DNA from: Pseudomonas sp. R28(2017)
Lineage (GTDB): Bacteria; Pseudomonadota; Gammaproteobacteria; Pseudomonadales; Pseudomonadaceae
DNA: 64,000 nucleotides
Assembly (NCBI RefSeq): GCF_002112505.1
Contig: NZ_NEHW01000011.1
Coordinates: forward strand, 1 to 64,000
Direction of reading: 5' to 3'
A model generated the notes under the pieces. The model saw only the letters and a list, made by a program, of their open reading frames with translations. It did no database searches and was not told the origin of the DNA. The position numbers were made by a program, and so were the translations under genes. Position 1 is the first letter of the stretch, and every line of letters starts with the position of its first letter. This document shows, piece by piece, positions 7,927 to 16,258 of the stretch.

Positions 7927-9255
7927 ATGCTCCGACCGATACCCAACACGCTGGCAGTGGCGATCGTCGCCGGCCTGTTCCAGCTCCCGGCGCAGGCAGC
8001 GCTGTATGCCGTCGACACCGGGCCCTATACACCTGAAAACGGCCACTACGCCGCCTGGTACCAGGACACCCATGGCCGCACCCTCGACCTGTGCCTGTCC
8101 AAGGCCGTGAGTTCACGCGTCGCCGGCGCCCCCGGCGCACCGTCGTACATGTGCACCCTGTTGCCTGCGCCAGGCATCTTCGACGACACCCAACCGTTGG
8201 CCTTCCCGACCAACTGGCCAGATGAATCGTTCTGGTTCACCGCCGATGCGGCCATCACCGATGCCGCCCGCGGGGTCACGCTGACCTACGGCACCGCCAT
8301 CGAGGCGGCGTTCGGTGGCGGCGATCCGGCCGAAAACGACCAGATCAGTTTTGCCCGCGTGCGGATCCGGGTCGACGTCCCCGTGGCCGGCACCTACGTG
8401 GTCACCCACCCCTACGGCGTCGAGGTGTTCGATGTACCCGCCGCCGGGCGCCGCGCGATCAACATGACCCGCGACATCGGCATCGGCTCCGCCGGTACCT
8501 TTACCGGCGCACTGAAGGGCGATGTCGGGCCGTTCCTGCGCAGCGTCAACGGCCCTTACACCGAAGGCAGCGAGAGATTCATCGGCGACCCCAACCTCAA
8601 CGAGCGTGTCACCGGCAGCCCGTTCAACACTAACTTCGTGCGCATCGAAGGCCCTAACGGCATCGACCTGCGGACCGACCTGTTCGCCATTTCCGGCAAG
8701 CTCTCCGACGTGGTCCGGCCCACCCCGTTGATCCCGCTGCGCAGCACCTACTCGCGGCACACCGAAAACGGCGACCTGCGCGCCCAGCAGGACGTGTTCG
8801 TGCTGGCCCCACCACCGCCCGGCAGCGCCACCCTGACCAGCCAGACCCCTAACCTGCCGCTGACCGAAGCCAACGGCACCGGCACCTGGTATGCCCAGTC
8901 GGCGCTCAACCCGGCGCTGCCGACCAGCATGCTGATCAGTGCCGACAACAGTGTGGCCATCCCCTCCAGCAGCGTGACCACCGCCAGCTTGCCGCTCACC
9001 GACCTGGTCACCATCACCCGGGCCGAATACAGCCTGGCCAACGCCACCCTCACCGTGATCGCCACCAGCAGCGACGAAACCAGCCCGCCTGCGATGACGG
9101 CCCACACCGGCAACGGCACCTTCGTCGGCAACTTCACTGGCGACGGCGCACAGAAAAGCCTGGTAGCCACCCTGTCGCCCATCCCGCCGGCCAAGGTACA
9201 GGTCACCAGCGCCAATGGCGGCAGCGACACCGAAGACGTGGTGCTGGTGCCATGA
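7927..9255 (+). CDS. Secreted protein of unknown function, curlin-operon associated
   Basis: Unrecognised exported protein of 442 residues. A Sec signal peptide (about residues 1-25, cleavage near PAQA-ALY) is followed by a conserved region rich in Pro/Gly/aromatic residues (GPYTPENGHYAAWYQD, a Cys-containing LDLCLSKAV segment and YMCTLLPAPGIFDDT) and strand-rich, threonine/serine-rich C-terminal segments that look like immunoglobulin-type sandwich folds. It is strongly similar over its whole length to the N-terminal part of the next gene product, so the pair arose by duplication. It is the first gene after the sigma-54 promoter and is followed by csgB/csgA, suggesting an extracellular or outer-membrane role with the curli-like fibre or as a substrate of the secretion system encoded at 17953-25218. 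No enzyme motif is visible. Confidence 0.75.
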   Translation: MLRPIPNTLAVAIVAGLFQLPAQAALYAVDTGPYTPENGHYAAWYQDTHGRTLDLCLSKAVSSRVAGAPGAPSYMCTLLPAPGIFDDTQPLAFPTNWPDESFWFTADAAITDAARGVTLTYGTAIEAAFGGGDPAENDQISFARVRIRVDVPVAGTYVVTHPYGVEVFDVPAAGRRAINMTRDIGIGSAGTFTGALKGDVGPFLRSVNGPYTEGSERFIGDPNLNERVTGSPFNTNFVRIEGPNGIDLRTDLFAISGKLSDVVRPTPLIPLRSTYSRHTENGDLRAQQDVFVLAPPPPGSATLTSQTPNLPLTEANGTGTWYAQSALNPALPTSMLISADNSVAIPSSSVTTASLPLTDLVTITRAEYSLANATLTVIATSSDETSPPAMTAHTGNGTFVGNFTGDGAQKSLVATLSPIPPAKVQVTSANGGSDTEDVVLVP

Positions 9256-9287
9256 ACAGACAAAGGCTTGGCCTTCAAGGAGGCAGC

Positions 9288-11522
9288 ATGAACACTTGGC
9301 AACGCCGTGCGCTGTTGGCCGCCGGTTTCTCCCTCACGCTCTCCAGCGCCGCCTGGGCCGCGCTGTCCGAGGTCGACCCTGGCCCTTATACCTTTGCCAC
9401 CGGCGGCTACCCACTGTGGTACAAGGACGCCGACGGCCTTTCGCTGGAACTGTGCCGCTCACGCGCCGTCAGCACGCTGGTGGCTGGCGCCCCCGGTGCA
9501 CCGGCCTACATGTGCACCCTGCTGCCAGAGCCGGGCATCTACGACGATACCCTGCCCCTGGTGTTCCCCGACAACTGGCCACCGGAGATGTTCTGGTTCC
9601 TGGCCGAAGCCACCATCCCGGCGGTGGGCAACAGCGGCTATGAACTCGACGCCTATGTCGCCGGCCTGGAAGCGGCATTCGCTGCCGAAAACCCGGTCGA
9701 CGGCGACCAGCAAAGCTTTGCCCGCATCCGTATCCGCGTCTCGGTCCCCCGCGCCGGTACCTACACCATCACCCACCCCTACGGCGTCGAGACGGTCAAC
9801 GTCACCACCCCCGGGCGGCGGGCGATCAACATCACCCGCGACATCGGCATCGGTGCCCCCGGCAACTTCACCGGCGCACTGAACGGTGCCCTGGGCCCAT
9901 TCATCCAGGGCGTGGGAGCGCCCTATACCGCCGTCAACCCCGACACCGGCACCACCGACACCTTCATCGGCGACCCCAACCGGCCCGAAGCGATCAAGGG
10001 TAGCCCGTTCGGCACCAACTTCATTCGCATCGACGGCCCGCCCGGGCGCATCGAGACCAACCTGTTCACGGTGTCTGGCAAGGTGCTCGACCAGCGTCCG
10101 CAGTTGCCAGCGTCGCTGGAACGGGCCACCTACTCGCGCAATGGCAACGGCACCCGGGTGGAAGTGTTCGCCAAGGCCCCGACAGGCGCCAGCGTCTGCT
10201 TCCGTAACGGCCTGGCCCTGGTCGGCACGCCGCCAGCGCCTTGCCAGTTCAGCATGCTCACGGACAACAGCGGGCTGTTCTTCAGCCAGCAGCTGAGCCA
10301 GGTGGCGCCACCGCCGGTGGTGGTGGTGACCGCCAGCAGCAGCGACATCAACACCCAGCCGACCGCCATTTCGAGCAAGCTGTCCGATGTGGTCAAGGTC
10401 AGCACCGCACGCTACGAATGGACCAGCAAACGGCTGACCATCGAAGCGCGCTCCAGCGATGAGGTGGTGATCCCGGACATGGTCGCCCAGGGCTACGGTC
10501 GGCTGTCCAAGTCCGGCACCCTGCAGACCCTCACCATCAACGACGTTACCCAGCCACCGGCCACCGTCACGGTCAAGTCGAGCCACGGCGGTGTGGATGT
10601 GGAGCCGGTGGTCGTCGTCGGCACCGCGCCGGTCGAGGCCGCCAACCAGCCACCGCTGGCCCAGGCCGATGTCGGCAGCACCAGCGTCGGCGTGCCGTTG
10701 ACGATGAACCTGCTGCTCAACGACAGCGACCCGGACGGCAACGTCCCACTGAGCATCACCGACGTGACCCAGCCGGCTACCGGCCAGGGCAGCGTGGTGC
10801 TCAACGGCAGCACGGCGGTGACCTACACCCCGCCGGCCGGCGCCACCCAACCGGTGGTGGCCACCTTCACCTACCGGGCGATGGACGCCAAGGGCCTGAA
10901 GTCGCAACCGGCCACGGTGACCGTAAACGTCGCGCCCAACCAGGCCCCGACCGCCAACCCGGAAACCGTGACCACCCTGGCCGCGCCGCTGACCATCAAC
11001 GTGCTGGCCAACGACACCGACCCAGAAGGCAACGTGCCGCTGACCGTCACCAACCTTACCCAGCCTGCAGCCGGCCGCGGCACCGTGAGCAGCGATGGCA
11101 CCACGGTCAGCTACACCCCGCCGGCCACGGTGACGACGGCCTTCACCACCACCTTCACCTACCAGGCGCGTGACTCCCTGGGTGCGGTATCCGCCCCGGC
11201 CACCGTCACGGTCAACGTGCAGCCACGGCCTGCGGCCGGCGAGACCTTCACGGTCACCGCCGCCACTGTCCTGGCCCGCTCGAACAACCGTTACAACTGG
11301 GATGTCAGCGGTACCTCGTCGGTGACCACCGGCAACACCGTCACCGTGCGGGTCACCACCACCACTGGCGTGCAGACCCTCGGCACCACCACGGTACCGG
11401 TGACCGGCCGCTGGCGCCTGACAGTGAGCAACAGCACCACGATCGTCCCGACGGCCGCACCGACCGCCACCGTGACCAGCAGCCAAGGCAGTACCCGTAC
11501 CGTCAACGTGACTGTGCAGTAA
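9288..11522 (+). CDS. Secreted Ig/cadherin-like repeat protein, paralogue of upstream gene
   Basis: Protein of 744 residues with a signal peptide (cleavage near AAWA-ALS). The ATG at 9288 is chosen over one at 9252 because it follows AAGGAGG at the right spacing. Residues about 25-450 repeat the domain of the preceding gene (GPYTFATGGYPLWYKD, YMCTLLPEPGIYDDT). The C-terminal part adds two tandem cadherin-like/Ig-like modules of roughly 95 residues, each opening NQxPxAxPx and containing NDxDPxGNVPL and TYTPP or SYTPP, and a threonine-rich end. Such modules are common in bacterial adhesins. Placement between its paralogue and csgB suggests a cell-surface or fibre-associated protein. Function is unknown; no catalytic motif is visible. 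Confidence 0.75.
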   Translation: MNTWQRRALLAAGFSLTLSSAAWAALSEVDPGPYTFATGGYPLWYKDADGLSLELCRSRAVSTLVAGAPGAPAYMCTLLPEPGIYDDTLPLVFPDNWPPEMFWFLAEATIPAVGNSGYELDAYVAGLEAAFAAENPVDGDQQSFARIRIRVSVPRAGTYTITHPYGVETVNVTTPGRRAINITRDIGIGAPGNFTGALNGALGPFIQGVGAPYTAVNPDTGTTDTFIGDPNRPEAIKGSPFGTNFIRIDGPPGRIETNLFTVSGKVLDQRPQLPASLERATYSRNGNGTRVEVFAKAPTGASVCFRNGLALVGTPPAPCQFSMLTDNSGLFFSQQLSQVAPPPVVVVTASSSDINTQPTAISSKLSDVVKVSTARYEWTSKRLTIEARSSDEVVIPDMVAQGYGRLSKSGTLQTLTINDVTQPPATVTVKSSHGGVDVEPVVVVGTAPVEAANQPPLAQADVGSTSVGVPLTMNLLLNDSDPDGNVPLSITDVTQPATGQGSVVLNGSTAVTYTPPAGATQPVVATFTYRAMDAKGLKSQPATVTVNVAPNQAPTANPETVTTLAAPLTINVLANDTDPEGNVPLTVTNLTQPAAGRGTVSSDGTTVSYTPPATVTTAFTTTFTYQARDSLGAVSAPATVTVNVQPRPAAGETFTVTAATVLARSNNRYNWDVSGTSSVTTGNTVTVRVTTTTGVQTLGTTTVPVTGRWRLTVSNSTTIVPTAAPTATVTSSQGSTRTVNVTVQ

Positions 11523-11537
11523 GGCCGGGAGAACGCC

Positions 11538-12008
11538 ATGAAGCGCCTGTATCCACTGCTGCTGAGCCTGGCCCTGGCGGGCCAGGCCGGGGCCGATGAC
11601 CTGATGGACAACGCCGACCTTGCACCCGGCAGCGACCTCGGTGAACCGGTGATCATCCGCCTGCTGCCGGCCGGTGCCGGTCAGGCGGCGGTGATCGAGC
11701 AGCAAGGCAACGGCAACCGCGCCGCCCTCGACCAGAACGGCCAGGCCCTGCTGGGCCGCATCGTCCAGGCCGGGGGCGCGCAGGAGGCGTACATCCTGCA
11801 GGAAGGTAGTGACCTGATGGCCAGCATCAGCCAACAGGGATATGGCAACAGCGCTGCGATCCGCCAGAGCGGCACCAGCAACAGCGCCAGCATCGAGCAG
11901 ATCGGCAACAACAACAGCGCCAGTATCGAGCAGGCCGGCACAGGCCTGAGCAGTTCAGTGACCCAAGCCGGCAATGGCCAGCGTGTTCAGATCACCCAAT
12001 ACCGATAG
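11538..12008 (+). CDS. csgB: Curlin-type minor subunit, CsgB-like
   Basis: Exported protein of 156 residues with a signal peptide (cleavage near AGA-DD) and about four to five imperfect curlin repeats carrying the N-x-A-x-I-x-Q-x-G-x-x-N pattern (for example IRQSGTSNSASIEQIGNNNS). CsgB nucleates polymerisation of the major curlin at the cell surface in enterobacteria. Length and repeat number match CsgB, and it stands directly before the much larger curlin gene. The ATG is preceded by a GGGAG Shine-Dalgarno. The fibre secretion genes csgE, csgF and csgG are 4-6 kb away on the other strand. Confidence 0.85.
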   Translation: MKRLYPLLLSLALAGQAGADDLMDNADLAPGSDLGEPVIIRLLPAGAGQAAVIEQQGNGNRAALDQNGQALLGRIVQAGGAQEAYILQEGSDLMASISQQGYGNSAAIRQSGTSNSASIEQIGNNNSASIEQAGTGLSSSVTQAGNGQRVQITQYR

Positions 12009-12024
12009 ACCTGGAGGCACCACC

Positions 12025-13470
12025 ATGTTCAAGCTCGCTCCCCTAAGCGCCGCTATCGTCCTGGCCCTGGCCGGCCAGGTCATGGCTGACGACAGCACCT
12101 CGAACCAGTCGCAGAACGGTAACCAGAACATCGCCGAGGTGCAGCAGACGGTTGCGCCGTTCGCCGCGGCCACCCAGACCCAGACCGGCAAGGGCCACAA
12201 CCACCTGGCGGTGCAGGAAAACAGCACCAGCACCATCAACCAGACCGCCAGTGGTTCGTACAACGCCGCTTACGGCGAGCAGCTGTTCGAAAATGGCAGC
12301 CAGATCACCCAGCAGGCCGCCGGCTCCTACAACGACGCCTTCGCCAGCCAGTCGGTGGGCGAGAACAACCAGTCGCTGCAGAACCAGCAAGGCAGCGAGA
12401 ACCGTTCGACCGTGTGGCAGGACACCCAGGTCAACAGCCAGGCCACCACCACCCAGAGCGGCCAGCGCAACGAAGCCTTCGTCGAGCAGCTGTTCGGCGG
12501 CAGCAACAACCGCGCCAACATCACCCAGGATGGCCAGGACAACTACGCCGCCTCCGAACACATCCTGCACAACGACGGCTACGTGCAGATCTACCAGCAA
12601 GGCAAGCAGAACTTCGCCTACGGTGACCAGCGCGACGGCAACGGCGGCACGATCACCATCGACCAGTACGGCACCGGCCACTCGGTGGAAGTCTGGCAGG
12701 ACACCCAGACCGGCGCCCGCGCCACGGTCAACCAGACCGGCCAGACCAACGAAGGCTACATCGACCAGAGCTTCGGCAAGGACAACGTCGCCAACCTGTA
12801 TCAGACAGGCCAGTCCAACGCCAGCTGGTCGGATCAGTTCGAGACCAACAACTCGAACACCACCGTCTCGCAAAGTGGCAAGAACAACAGCAACTTCAGC
12901 TACCAGACCGGTGACAACCAGAGCCTGACCATCTACAGCAAGGGCACGGGCAACAAGGTCCTGGCCAGCAACTGGAAAGGCGACAAGATGGGTGGCCAGT
13001 TCGGCAAGAACCAGACCGCCAACATCAACCAGGACGGGACCAACAACAGCGCCAACCTGACCCAGAACGGCGAGTACCAGCTGGCCACGCTGAAACAGAA
13101 AGGCACTGGCAACACCATGGAGACCAAGCAGGCCGACAGCTACAACGAGCTGTACTTCGAGCAGAACGGGAGCGACAACAGCCTCATCGCCGACCAGCGC
13201 GGCACCGACAACTACGCCTACGGCTCGTCCACCGGCAGTGGCAACACCATCAACCTGGACCAGTCCGGCTACGCCAACCAGAGCTACACCACGCAGCTGT
13301 ACGGCAGTGGCAACAGCGCAACCATCAAGCAGGCTGACAGCGCCAACGTCGCCTACGTGACCCAGGGCGGCACCAACAACGCAGCCATCGTGAACCAGAG
13401 CGGCGCCTACCAGAGCGCCACCATCAGCCAGATGGGCAACGGCAACACGGCCACCGCTACCCAACGTTAA
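12025..13470 (+). CDS. csgA: Major curlin subunit, expanded CsgA-like amyloid protein
   Basis: Secreted amyloid subunit of 481 residues. The ATG at 12025, after GGAGG, gives a clean signal peptide (cleavage near VMA-DD). The rest is an unbroken run of about twenty 22-residue curlin repeats with the SxxNxAxxxQxGxxN signature, rich in Asn, Gln, Ser, Gly and Thr. Enterobacterial CsgA has about 150 residues and five repeats, so this subunit is about three times larger and each monomer would span a long stretch of beta-solenoid. A strong terminator follows. Export would need the CsgG pore and CsgE/CsgF, encoded at 16259-17956. No csgC (periplasmic amyloid inhibitor) or csgD is in the window. Confidence 0.88.
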   Translation: MFKLAPLSAAIVLALAGQVMADDSTSNQSQNGNQNIAEVQQTVAPFAAATQTQTGKGHNHLAVQENSTSTINQTASGSYNAAYGEQLFENGSQITQQAAGSYNDAFASQSVGENNQSLQNQQGSENRSTVWQDTQVNSQATTTQSGQRNEAFVEQLFGGSNNRANITQDGQDNYAASEHILHNDGYVQIYQQGKQNFAYGDQRDGNGGTITIDQYGTGHSVEVWQDTQTGARATVNQTGQTNEGYIDQSFGKDNVANLYQTGQSNASWSDQFETNNSNTTVSQSGKNNSNFSYQTGDNQSLTIYSKGTGNKVLASNWKGDKMGGQFGKNQTANINQDGTNNSANLTQNGEYQLATLKQKGTGNTMETKQADSYNELYFEQNGSDNSLIADQRGTDNYAYGSSTGSGNTINLDQSGYANQSYTTQLYGSGNSATIKQADSANVAYVTQGGTNNAAIVNQSGAYQSATISQMGNGNTATATQR

Positions 13471-13484
13471 TCGGCTCCCCCCTT

Positions 13485-13526
13485 GAACCGCGGCGTCTCC
13501 TCTCCCTGGCGTCGCGGTTCCTTTTT
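13485..13526 (+). terminator. Rho-independent terminator after csgA
   Basis: An 11-bp stem with one mismatch (GAACCGCGGCG paired with CGTCGCGGTTC), a 14-base loop and then CTTTTT, starting 14 bp after the csgA stop. A second hairpin (AGAGATCAA/TTGATCTCT at 13555-13576) follows and may act as backup. Confidence 0.85.
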
Positions 13527-13626
13527 CTGTGATGTAGATACTGTACCTAATCATAGAGATCAAAGCCTTGATCTCTCAAATTGCCCCCTTTTTTATGTTG
13601 AGGCTTGGTCCCACCAGGGACAACCC

Positions 13627-13668
13627 ATGTTCCAGTCCGACCTCGGTCTGTTCAGCCCCCCAAGCCGC
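13627..13668 (+). pseudogene. 5' fragment of a broken alkB copy
   Basis: About 40 bases starting at an ATG that closely match the start of the intact alkB at 15315; the translation opens MFQSDLGLFSPP against MIQSDLDLFGPQ in AlkB. Similarity then stops. The matching 3' portion of alkB reappears at 14723, beyond an orphan Rhs gene. I read the two pieces as ends of one former alkB copy. The remaining sequence up to the Rhs gene holds no recognisable gene. Confidence 0.6.
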
Positions 13669-13735
13669 AACTTCTACCGACTCGGTCTTGTGGAAACTGA
13701 TCGCCAAACCACGCACTGCGTCATTTTATGCGCAC

Positions 13736-14524
13736 CTACTCTGCGCGTAGTTCATTCGCCAGCCTCGCCACTCGATTTATATTATTATGGAGCGCAGCCA
13801 TAGCCGTACGCTCATTCTTATATTGATTAGATTTTTTATACTGGCTCAAGCCCTCCCACTTTGAAAGGTTGCCGCCGCCAGTTTTGATTTTATACTCAAT
13901 CGCGCTTGTCAGCACAGTAGGGGGCACACCTCTTTGCGAATTGCCTGCCTTAGCGTTATAAGTATCAACCATATCACTTGCCAGTTGATTATAATCTGAA
14001 TAGTCAGAATTCATTTTCACCCAAAAATCACTACTCGTAGATCGCGGATCAGACGTCCTATATATTTTATTCACCCGACCAACATGTGTTCTCTTAGCAG
14101 AACTAGTAGAGCCAGTAAAGCCAGCAGAACCAGTAGAACTAGCAGAGGTAGCAGAGGTAGCAGAACGTAAGCTATAATCGATCGGGTGCTCTTGGAGCGG
14201 TAGCTTTCTTTTCAAATCTGCGCGACGCCCGCTTGCAAGCACTTTTTCTCGCACAATTGTAGACCACCGAGCCATTGCGCTTGGATCCGAATAATTGACT
14301 GGATCAGCTTCGCAATAAGCATAAGCGTTCAGTCCGCCCTCGTAGAATGGGCTCAATCCGTCTTCAGAGCAAAATCTCATTAACACTGGGCTATATATCC
14401 GCCGTCCCACCCCGAGAAAATCACAACCTGTCATGGTATCCCTTCGCTCGCCGTTGAACCCAACCAAGCTTCCTCTAAACGCCCAATAAAAGCCGTAAGG
14501 CGTATAGCTCCGAATTTTGAACAT
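13736..14524 (-). CDS. Orphan RHS core fragment with variable C-terminus
   Basis: Protein of 262 residues. Residues about 8-85 match the end of an RHS repeat-associated core (YTPYGFYW, GFNGERRDTMTG, LGVGRRIYSPVLMRFCSEDG, NAYAYCEADPVNYSDPS). A serine/threonine/alanine-rich linker (about 120-145) and an unrelated C-terminal domain (about 150-262) follow, the layout of a polymorphic toxin tip. The full Rhs shell and secretion domains are absent, so it is a displaced tip cassette or remnant. The core motif normally ends DPTG; here it reads DPSA. Base composition is clearly more AT-rich than the surroundings, indicating transfer. No catalytic motif is recognised. It interrupts remnants of alkB. 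Confidence 0.65.
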   Translation of the reverse strand: MFKIRSYTPYGFYWAFRGSLVGFNGERRDTMTGCDFLGVGRRIYSPVLMRFCSEDGLSPFYEGGLNAYAYCEADPVNYSDPSAMARWSTIVREKVLASGRRADLKRKLPLQEHPIDYSLRSATSATSASSTGSAGFTGSTSSAKRTHVGRVNKIYRTSDPRSTSSDFWVKMNSDYSDYNQLASDMVDTYNAKAGNSQRGVPPTVLTSAIEYKIKTGGGNLSKWEGLSQYKKSNQYKNERTAMAALHNNINRVARLANELRAE

Positions 14525-14722
14525 GGTCTTTCCCTCACACTTATACCTAATTACACTTGAACAAAAACCAGTAAATCACAACTATCATTTTTATCAGGTA
14601 CAAAAAGCTATCCATCAGTTATAGTTACTAGCTATCTGTGCTAGGCCAGGCACGCCGGATGAATCGCTAGATTATGAGCTTGTTATGTTCGATGTGAGGA
14701 CCATGATCCTTCGGGCAGCCAG

Positions 14723-14869
14723 TTGTTTCGATTTCACTGGGCTTGCCTGCGGTGTTCCTGTTTGGCGGGTTGCAGCGCTCGGACCGGACCCAGCAGATTC
14801 CATTGAGTCATGGCGATGTGCTGGTGTGGGGAGGTGAAGACCGGTTGCGCTTTCATGGGGTATTGCCCA
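14723..14869 (+). pseudogene. 3' fragment of a broken alkB copy
   Basis: About 145 bases closely matching the intact alkB at 15745-15892; the translation corresponds to AlkB residues about 145-192 (GLQRSDRTQQIPLSHGDVLV, GEDRLRFHGVLP). It lacks the HxD iron ligands and the C-terminal arginines. Similarity ends exactly where the next small frame begins. Together with the 5' piece at 13627 it shows that an alkB copy was split or replaced by the Rhs cassette. The rest of the roughly 345-base gap between the Rhs gene and 14870 (14525-14722) is AT-rich and shows nothing else. Confidence 0.75.
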
Positions 14870-15124
14870 ATGTCAACACCCCACTGGATCCAGAAGCTCC
14901 GCGAACTCAAAACCCAGGTAAGCCCAGCCTACCGAAGGGATTTGTGGATGCTCATGAAGCAGGCCAAGTATGGAAATTATGATCCTGCAAAGGACGATGG
15001 CATCGACTTTTCCCAATATCCTGCAGACGATGCTGACATCAAGAGAGACGGCTGGAGCAAACACAAAGGCATGTGCTGCGACAGCGCCGAGACAGAATAC
15101 GTGGCACTGGCCAACAAGTTCTGA
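14870..15124 (+). CDS. Small hypothetical protein, possibly fused to a broken alkB end
   Basis: Frame of 84 residues beginning MSTPHWIQKLRELKTQ. The composition is protein-like (charged and aromatic residues, a helix-forming N-terminus, AKDDGIDFSQYPADDADI), but I do not recognise a family. The ATG lies exactly where similarity to alkB ends, so the gene either starts here without a clear Shine-Dalgarno or is the 3' end of a gene whose beginning was replaced. An immunity protein for a lost or nearby toxin cassette is a possible reading because of the Rhs tip next to it; this is inference only. Confidence 0.4.
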   Translation: MSTPHWIQKLRELKTQVSPAYRRDLWMLMKQAKYGNYDPAKDDGIDFSQYPADDADIKRDGWSKHKGMCCDSAETEYVALANKF

Positions 15125-15314
15125 GTGAGTACAAGAACGTTGCATGTGCGGGCCGCTTCAGTGGCTCGCACGTTTTTAACTCACAGTCCTTACCAGCAAG
15201 TCACTATCGACACCCTTCAGCGAGGGCTGCGCTCTCGATCGCCTGCAAGCGCGACTCCTACAATGACCGTGTACGCCTTACAATGCCGACATCCCTACAT
15301 CGCGCCATGGCCCC

Positions 15315-15959
15315 ATGATCCAGTCCGACCTCGACCTGTTCGGCCCCCAGCCGCAGCGCCTGGCCAGCCACACTGTGTTGCTGCCCGGCTTCGCCCTGGC
15401 CGTCATCGAGCCAATGCTCGACGCGCTGCGCCCGGTGCTGCGTGCCGCGCCGTTCCGGCACATGCAGACACCGGGCGGCCTGAACATGGCAGTGGCGTTG
15501 ACCAATTGCGGGTCGCTGGGTTGGGTCAGTGATGCCAAGGGCTATCGCTACAGCCCCAACGACCCGGTCAGCGGCCAACCCTGGCCCGCCCTGCCCCAGG
15601 TCCTGCTCGAGCTGGCCGGCCGTGCAGCGGCGACGGCCGGTTTCGAGGGTTTCGTGCCCGATGCCTGCCTGGTCAACCACTACCTGCCCGGCACCCGCCT
15701 GAGCCTGCACCAGGACCGCGACGAGCAGGACTTCAGCCAGCCTATCGTGTCGATTTCACTGGGGTTGCCGGCGGCGTTTCTGCTGGGTGGGTTGCAGCGG
15801 TCGGACCGGACTCAGCGGGTTCCGTTGAGCCATGGGGATGTGCTGGTGTGGGGGGGTGAAGACCGGCTGCGCTTTCATGGGGTGTTGCCGGTCAAGCCGG
15901 GTGTGCATCCACGAATGGGCGAGCGGCGGATCAACCTGACCTTGCGCAAGGCGGGGTGA
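15315..15959 (+). CDS. alkB: DNA oxidative demethylase AlkB
   Basis: Fe(II)/2-oxoglutarate dioxygenase of 214 residues that repairs 1-methyladenine and 3-methylcytosine by oxidative demethylation. The metal ligands His132, Asp134 (LHQDRDEQD) and His188 (RFHGVLP) are present, with the C-terminal arginines for 2-oxoglutarate (GERRINLTLRKAG). Length and spacing agree with E. coli AlkB (216 residues). It stands alone here, between the remains of another alkB copy and a long inverted repeat; alkA is elsewhere in the window (47661-48569), so this is not an ada-alkB operon. Confidence 0.93.
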   Translation: MIQSDLDLFGPQPQRLASHTVLLPGFALAVIEPMLDALRPVLRAAPFRHMQTPGGLNMAVALTNCGSLGWVSDAKGYRYSPNDPVSGQPWPALPQVLLELAGRAAATAGFEGFVPDACLVNHYLPGTRLSLHQDRDEQDFSQPIVSISLGLPAAFLLGGLQRSDRTQRVPLSHGDVLVWGGEDRLRFHGVLPVKPGVHPRMGERRINLTLRKAG

Positions 15960-15996
15960 TTCAAGGGTTCGACGATGGATTTGCAGAGCCCGTAAG

Positions 15997-16217
15997 ATCG
16001 AGCGCCGCCCGCGCGGCGCATCGCGAGCTGCGCTCGCTCCTACGTTTGTTTCGGGCCAATCATTCCTGTGGGATTTGCGCGCGGACGCCTTGGCGCATGT
16101 CGCGATATCGCGTCGTACCGACAAAACGGTCGCGCGCGCCTCTCACAGGCGATACTGGCCCGAAACAAACGTAGGAGCGAGCGCAGCTCGCGATGCGCCG
16201 CGCGGGCGGCGCTCGAT
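15997..16217. repeat. Perfect 62-bp inverted repeat with 97-bp spacer
   Basis: The left arm (15997-16058) and right arm (16156-16217) are exact reverse complements over 62 bases. The arms contain GCGAGCTGCGCTCGCTCC and end in TTTCGGGCCA. The spacer is itself partly self-complementary, with a CGCGATATCGCG palindrome near its centre. It fills the gap between the convergent genes alkB and csgG. It may be a pair of Pseudomonas dispersed repeats acting as a two-way transcription stop or a small non-autonomous element. Confidence 0.9.
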
Positions 16218-16258
16218 GTCACAGGCACCAAAAACCTCAAGCCAACCACCAAAGCCCA

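Noticed and set aside
12025..13470. Direct DNA repeats that could be read as a tandem-repeat or CRISPR-like array
   Set aside because: The periodicity is that of degenerate 22-residue curlin repeats in a coding frame; there are no identical repeats with unique spacers.
9459..13563. Long antisense frames over the surface protein and curlin genes
   Set aside because: Repetitive Val/Gly/Ala-rich products arising from the curlin and Ig repeats read backwards.
13555..13576. Hairpin AGAGATCAA/TTGATCTCT as a separate regulatory RNA
   Set aside because: Too short and lying just after the csgA terminator; more simply a second stop or a chance palindrome.
15125..15314. Open frames between the small gene and alkB
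   Set aside because: No Shine-Dalgarno, no protein-like composition and partly repeat-like sequence; treated as non-coding.
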